A stretch of DNA of 64,000 nucleotides, from contig FONU01000011.1 of the NCBI GenBank assembly GCA_900112995.1, positions 1 through 64,000 on the forward strand, written 5' to 3'. Numbering within the stretch: position 1 is the first letter of the stretch; each line of letters begins with the position of its first letter. The stretch is from [Lactobacillus] rogosae. Its GTDB lineage: Bacteria > Bacillota > Clostridia > Lachnospirales > Lachnospiraceae. The position numbers and the translations under genes are program-made. The notes below the pieces were generated by a model that made no database searches, was not told where the DNA came from, and saw only the letters and a program-made list of their open reading frames with translations. Below are positions 60,363 through 64,000 of the stretch, in pieces.

Positions 60363-60502
60363 ACTCTGCCTCCTGCAAAAGGTTTGGATAATACAGGAAA
60401 TAAAGTTCCACATTTAAGGGCTTTGCAAGGGTCATACAAATCTCCCCATTTCTGCCACGGTACATAACACATAGCAATCGCCCACGTATTCTGCATTTTC
60501 AT
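60359..60502 (-). CDS. cotJA: spore coat associated protein CotJA
   Basis: A 47-residue frame read on the minus strand: it contains AIAMCYVPWQKWGDLYDP and ALKCGTLFPVLSKPFAGG, which is the CotJA pattern (YVPxQ.W...YdP..aL..GTlFPeL.kPF.G). The stop overlaps the cotJB start in ATGA, so the two are coupled. A GGAG sequence lies about 12 nt before the ATG. It completes a cotJABC operon; its small size makes it easy to miss. Confidence 0.85.
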   Translation of the reverse strand: MKMQNTWAIAMCYVPWQKWGDLYDPCKALKCGTLFPVLSKPFAGGRV

Positions 60503-60926
60503 AATCGAAAAAAACTCCATATATTAAACTTATTAGTATTATATGTGGAAAATGACTTGATGCTACTATATGTAATTATATTGAATTTGACATATAATAT
60601 GAGATTAAATATAATATTTGCATAACCTAACGGTAACAAAAGTGATAATAGAGCTGGATATAATAGAATTCGGCTAATTGTAGATTGATAGAGATACATT
60701 AATTGTATGCGGCTATGCTATAGGAGTAATTTCTACTGATTGTAGATATCAGATAAAAAGTAGATTTGGTAATTAGGTTTAAGTAACCTAAATAATTCCG
60801 CATACCCTTAAACACATAAAGACTTTAAATAATCACACCAAAGTATTATCTCCCCAACAATATTGAATATTCTCCCCATTCTTGCTAAAATACCACTACA
60901 AGATTAATAGAAAAGGATATCCAATT
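60503..60926. other. 424-bp divergent intergenic region
   Basis: It separates cotJA (minus) from the Cys-motif gene (plus) and must hold promoters for both. CATATAAT-like boxes occur on the minus strand near 60535-60550, as expected for a sporulation sigma factor, but a convincing -35 was not found. A possible folded element at 60707-60805 is listed separately. Confidence 0.4.
60707..60805. other. possible structured RNA element
   Basis: GTATGCGG (60707-60714) is complementary to CCGCATAC (60798-60805), enclosing at least two smaller hairpins: TCTAC-TGATT-GTAGA and TAGGTT-TAAGT-AACCTA. Such nesting suggests a folded leader or small RNA, but the region is A+T-rich and chance pairing is possible. 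Confidence 0.35.
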
Positions 60927-61640
60927 ATGAAAGAAAAGATATATACAGTTCCAGTTAATGATGCGTTTGCGTTGGATAGTGAATGTCCGATTTGTTCAAT
61001 GTTTGAAAAGCTGGAGAATGATGCGGTTGAGTATGCCATGGGTCCAAGCTATATGGAAGATGACATAAGAGAAAAGACAGATAAAATGGGATTTTGCAGC
61101 CGTCATATTAAGAAGATATACGAGCAGAATAACAGACTTGGTTATGCACTTGTTATGAAGACACATATGGATTATGTCATTAAGCAGATAGAAAGTTATA
61201 GATATGATAAGGGCACTGGAAAGACACTCCTAAAAAAAGGCAAAGAGGCACAGGTATGCAGTTATATAGATGAGCTTGAAGGAAAATGCTTTGTGTGCGA
61301 TAAGGTAGAAGATACCATTGAAAGATACATAGATACAGTGTTTTATATGTATAAACACGACAAAGATTTTGTAGAGAAACTTAAAAACTGCAAAGGCTTT
61401 TGTACCAGCCACTATGGACTTTTGATGAAAAGGGCGAGCGACAAGCTTTCGGGAGCACAGTATACAGAATTCACAGAGCTTATCACTAAGCTTTATATAG
61501 ATAATATGAAGAGAGTAAGAGATGATGTAGCCTGGTTTATTAATAAATTTGATCACAAATATGCCAATGAGCCCTGGAAAAATGCTAAAGACTCACTCGT
61601 AAGAGCAACATTAAAAGATACTGGAGTTAATATCCAATAA
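60927..61640 (+). CDS. protein with four Cys/His motifs (DUF6062-like)
   Basis: A 237-residue soluble protein. It is built as two similar halves: each has a CxxC pair (CPICSMFEKLEND near 22-34; CFVCDKVEDTIERY near 118-131) followed by a later FC..H motif (GFCSRHIKKIYEQ near 58-70; GFCTSHYGLLMKR near 159-171). This looks like two zinc-binding or redox modules. I believe it belongs to DUF6062; no function is established. Start at 60927 is supported by AAAAGGA; the frame is open to 60882. Confidence 0.75.
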   Translation: MKEKIYTVPVNDAFALDSECPICSMFEKLENDAVEYAMGPSYMEDDIREKTDKMGFCSRHIKKIYEQNNRLGYALVMKTHMDYVIKQIESYRYDKGTGKTLLKKGKEAQVCSYIDELEGKCFVCDKVEDTIERYIDTVFYMYKHDKDFVEKLKNCKGFCTSHYGLLMKRASDKLSGAQYTEFTELITKLYIDNMKRVRDDVAWFINKFDHKYANEPWKNAKDSLVRATLKDTGVNIQ

Positions 61641-61689
61641 CATAATAATGTGTTATTTTTCGGAAGAAGATAAGTTCATTATGGTATAA

Positions 61690-61754
61690 TGAGCACAAAA
61701 GTGCTCATCTTAAAAGTTCCTTATGGAACTTTATATGTGCAGAAAAGCTGCACA
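61690..61754. ncRNA. three consecutive perfect hairpins, possible small RNA
   Basis: Hairpins TGAGCAC-AAAA-GTGCTCA (61690-61707), AAAGTTCC-TTAT-GGAACTTT (61713-61732) and TGTGCAG-AAAAG-CTGCACA (61736-61754) follow each other. An extended -10-like TGGTATAAT lies at 61682-61690, and the intrinsic terminator at 61807 is 50 bp downstream. The region is between convergent genes and has no coding frame. Confidence 0.4.
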
Positions 61755-61806
61755 AGATTTATGGTATGATATATACATTATATTAAGAAATTAATTGATA
61801 TTAATA

Positions 61807-61853
61807 AAAGCTGATTACCCTCATTAATAAAAATGGAGATAATCAGCTTTTTG
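61807..61853. terminator. bidirectional terminator between convergent genes
   Basis: AAAGCTGATTA (61807-61817) pairs with TAATCAGCTTT (61840-61850), with T-runs on both strands. Confidence 0.75.
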
Positions 61854-61893
61854 TTGATATATAAATGTAATAATTATTACATTTATATATCAA

Positions 61894-62991
61894 TTAATAT
61901 GTAAATGTAACAGAATATAACGTGTAATTAACACGATCAATATTCTTATAAGAATAGGATAACTGCTGTCCGGTTCTTGATATTGCCTCTTTAAGATCTG
62001 CATTATAAGTTGTAGTGAATTCAATATGTGCAGTTTTATTTTTAACTGTTGAATATATGAGTTTATTTAGTTGGTTGACATTGCTTATTAAAGGTAGTTT
62101 TTTGTATCTGCAGTAGGAATATTTTGCACCACATTTTTCATAAGCGGAGTAACGGCTTCTGTCCCAAGTATGGTCGAGTGCCATATCGTCAGCACTGATA
62201 TTAAAATATGAGTGGTCGATATAATCAGATGATGAGCCAACAGGGTCATCCCACGTTACATCAACGTGATACCAGTGATTATCAAGGTTGACAACATTCC
62301 ATATGTGCTGCTGTCCGCCAGCCTCTCCTGAAATCGTTGCATTTTCTATTCCAAGCATATCTAACAATGTCTTAAAACATTCAGTATAGCCGCTACATAC
62401 AGCAATTCCGTTGATTAATGCACTGTAGGCGTTGTAGGAAGAGTCGCCGGTATCAACATAATTGATGTTATCAACGAGATAATCGTGTATGGCAATCTCC
62501 TTTTCTATATCAGATTGATTTGGCGAAATAATTTCTTCAAGTATTTTGGTATATTTGTCATAAAGCACAAGCTGGCGTTCATTAAGATTATATGTTGACT
62601 CACTTCTGTAAGCTTTAATAATAGCAGAATTGTCCCAACATTCATAAGTTATCCGCACATTGAAACCATTTTTAATGCGCCTGTATTCACATCTTAACTG
62701 TTCTATGCCGTTAATTAATGAAAGCCATTTGTTGGCATCAATTAACTCCTCATCAGTAATGAATAATTCGCAGACATTATTATCACTATCCATACTTGCA
62801 ATTATAGCCTGGACAATCTCCTCAGTTGTATCTGCGGACTGGGAAAATGCAGTCTTAGGTATTGTCATAGCTGAATTGGAAGGCATATTAAACGATATTG
62901 GAATTGTACAGCCTGTCAATGCGACAGATAAAAGCACAAGTGTGAGTATAACGCAGACACGCTTATGGATAGGCTTATATAAATTTTTCAT
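61894..62991 (-). CDS. transglutaminase-domain lipoprotein
   Basis: A 365-residue lipoprotein: basic start, hydrophobic segment and lipobox LTGC (Cys28). Residues about 160-255 form a transglutaminase-like domain with the Cys-His-Asp triad: Cys199 in GIAVCSGYTECF, His229 in GQQHIWNVV and Asp244 in YHVDVTWDDP. Bacterial secreted members act as proteases or crosslinkers at the surface; here the role is unknown. The last ~80 residues are unassigned. The ribosome site is weak. It is transcribed toward the terminator at 61807. Confidence 0.85.
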   Translation of the reverse strand: MKNLYKPIHKRVCVILTLVLLSVALTGCTIPISFNMPSNSAMTIPKTAFSQSADTTEEIVQAIIASMDSDNNVCELFITDEELIDANKWLSLINGIEQLRCEYRRIKNGFNVRITYECWDNSAIIKAYRSESTYNLNERQLVLYDKYTKILEEIISPNQSDIEKEIAIHDYLVDNINYVDTGDSSYNAYSALINGIAVCSGYTECFKTLLDMLGIENATISGEAGGQQHIWNVVNLDNHWYHVDVTWDDPVGSSSDYIDHSYFNISADDMALDHTWDRSRYSAYEKCGAKYSYCRYKKLPLISNVNQLNKLIYSTVKNKTAHIEFTTTYNADLKEAISRTGQQLSYSYKNIDRVNYTLYSVTFTY

Positions 62992-63187
62992 ATATGTTAA
63001 TAAATCTTTCTATAATAATTTAGGTTTATTACTTTGTTAAATTAAATGTAATTTGGTATTATTACATTATATATTATAATTATATTACATTATAAAATAA
63101 TACACAACTGCTAGATATATGGATATTTATGGCAGTCTGATGATAAATATACCGTGCATTTTATTTTGTACAGGGAGGAGAATTAAT

Positions 63188-64000
63188 ATGAGCGATTATA
63201 TTATTAACAAACCTGATGATTTTGAATTGAATGAAACACTTGAATGTGGACAGTGCTTCCATTTTAATAAGCTTGATGAAAATGATTATGTCCTTACAGC
63301 ATTTGGACATATGTTACATATAATACAGACTGAAAAAGAAATTGTATTTTATGATACTGATGAGAAGCTGTATATGGATTTGTGGAGAAATTATTTTGAT
63401 ATAGACAGGAATTATGGTCTTATAAAGGAAAGGCTTCTAAAGAAAGATGATAAGCTTAAGGAAGCAATTGAGGCAATGTCAGGTGTCAGAATTCTTAATC
63501 AGGAATTTTTTGAGACACTTATTTCATTTATTATATCGCAGAACAAACAGATACCACATATAAAGAAGATTGTTGCAGATATTTCTGCAAAGTATGGCGA
63601 TTATGCGGGTGAGGTGAAAGGTGTACCTATGTATACATTTCCTGATGTAAGGAAGTTAGCCAAAGCAGAAGTAGAGGATTTGAAGGAATTAAAGACAGGC
63701 TTTAGAGCACCTTACATATATGATGCCGTAAAATGTGTCGGCGAGGGAAAGATTAGTTATGATGAGCTTATTGCACTGGATAGTGAGCAGGGCATTGAGA
63801 AAATGTGTCAGATAAAAGGGGTTGGCAACAAGGTCGCAAGCTGTGTAAGCCTTTTTGCATTGGGTAAAAGGGACAGCTTTCCTATTGATGTGTGGATAAA
63901 AAGAATAATGGAATATCTGTATTTTGACGGAAATGATACTTCCAAAGATGTTATAGCTGCATTTGCTAAGGAAAGATTTGGCGAGCTTGGCGGATATGCA
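63188..64000 (+). CDS. 8-oxoguanine DNA glycosylase-type base-excision enzyme (3' end cut)
   Basis: 271 codons are visible; the frame is open at the window end. The N-terminal OGG_N-like part (ETLECGQCFHFNKL) is followed by the HhH-GPD domain: FFETLISFIISQNKQIPHIK, then IKGVGNKVASCVSLFALGK (the helix-hairpin-helix with the catalytic Lys in GNKVAS) and SFPIDVWIKRI with the catalytic Asp. This arrangement fits bacterial OGG1-type bifunctional glycosylase/AP lyase that removes 8-oxoguanine. GGGAGGAGA lies just upstream of the ATG. Confidence 0.9.
   Translation, partial: MSDYIINKPDDFELNETLECGQCFHFNKLDENDYVLTAFGHMLHIIQTEKEIVFYDTDEKLYMDLWRNYFDIDRNYGLIKERLLKKDDKLKEAIEAMSGVRILNQEFFETLISFIISQNKQIPHIKKIVADISAKYGDYAGEVKGVPMYTFPDVRKLAKAEVEDLKELKTGFRAPYIYDAVKCVGEGKISYDELIALDSEQGIEKMCQIKGVGNKVASCVSLFALGKRDSFPIDVWIKRIMEYLYFDGNDTSKDVIAAFAKERFGELGGYA

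Overview
The window reads as a chromosomal segment of a low-G+C anaerobic Firmicute of the Lachnospiraceae, probably close to Lachnospira / [Eubacterium] eligens. This placement is an inference from gene content and order (cysS-mrnC-rlmB-sigH, aspS-gatCAB behind a T-box, cotJABC, cydDC-like ABC pair next to a YgbA-type protein), the A+T-rich intergenic DNA and strong AGGAGG-type ribosome binding sites. No rRNA operon, complete insertion sequence, prophage or CRISPR array is visible.

Layout. 1-9.9 kb is the accessory and decaying part: the tail of an unrecognised gene, a methyltransferase/HNH-nuclease pair, small stress or detoxification genes, an ArsC-like gene broken by a ~54-bp G+C-rich insertion, two acetyltransferases, and a cyclic-di-GMP-I riboswitch in front of a multiply broken hybrid histidine kinase. 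9.9-18.3 kb is housekeeping: mgtE, a nitroreductase, and aspS-gatC-gatA-gatB behind a T-box whose specifier I read as AAC (Asn). With a glnS gene at 45 kb, the simplest reading is that AspRS plus GatCAB supplies Asn-tRNA(Asn). 18.7-24.1 kb holds a PilZ protein and the purine genes purC, purF and purB with an HD phosphohydrolase; purA lies at 36.7 kb. 24.4-24.6 kb has tRNA-Val and tRNA-Met. 25-29.8 kb is a four-gene unit (two ABC half-transporters, YgbA-type Cys-rich protein, ZIP metal transporter). 29.9-34.7 kb is ispF, cysE, cysS, mrnC, rlmB, sigH and tRNA-Thr.

The right part contains a small adenylation enzyme / PLP decarboxylase / carrier-protein set at 38.4-41.7 kb that resembles carrier-tethered amino-acid decarboxylation, a FliD-like protein, Hsp33, GlnRS, an LTA-synthase-like enzyme, a cold-shock protein, a membrane protein coupled to a P-type ATPase, an orphan substrate-binding lipoprotein, a soluble chemoreceptor with a CZB zinc domain, a CBS-type family II pyrophosphatase, methionine aminopeptidase with an N-terminal SEC-C motif, the cotJABC spore-coat operon (cotJA is only 47 codons), a Cys-motif protein, a transglutaminase lipoprotein and the start of an OGG-type DNA glycosylase cut by the window end.

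The most unusual signals are non-coding: two families of long structured intergenic elements, each present twice (18.3 and 36.2 kb; 21.7 and 25.0 kb), with self-complementary arms or compensatory changes between copies; short tandem repeats beside aspS, gatA and map; and a possible small RNA made of three consecutive hairpins at 61.7 kb.
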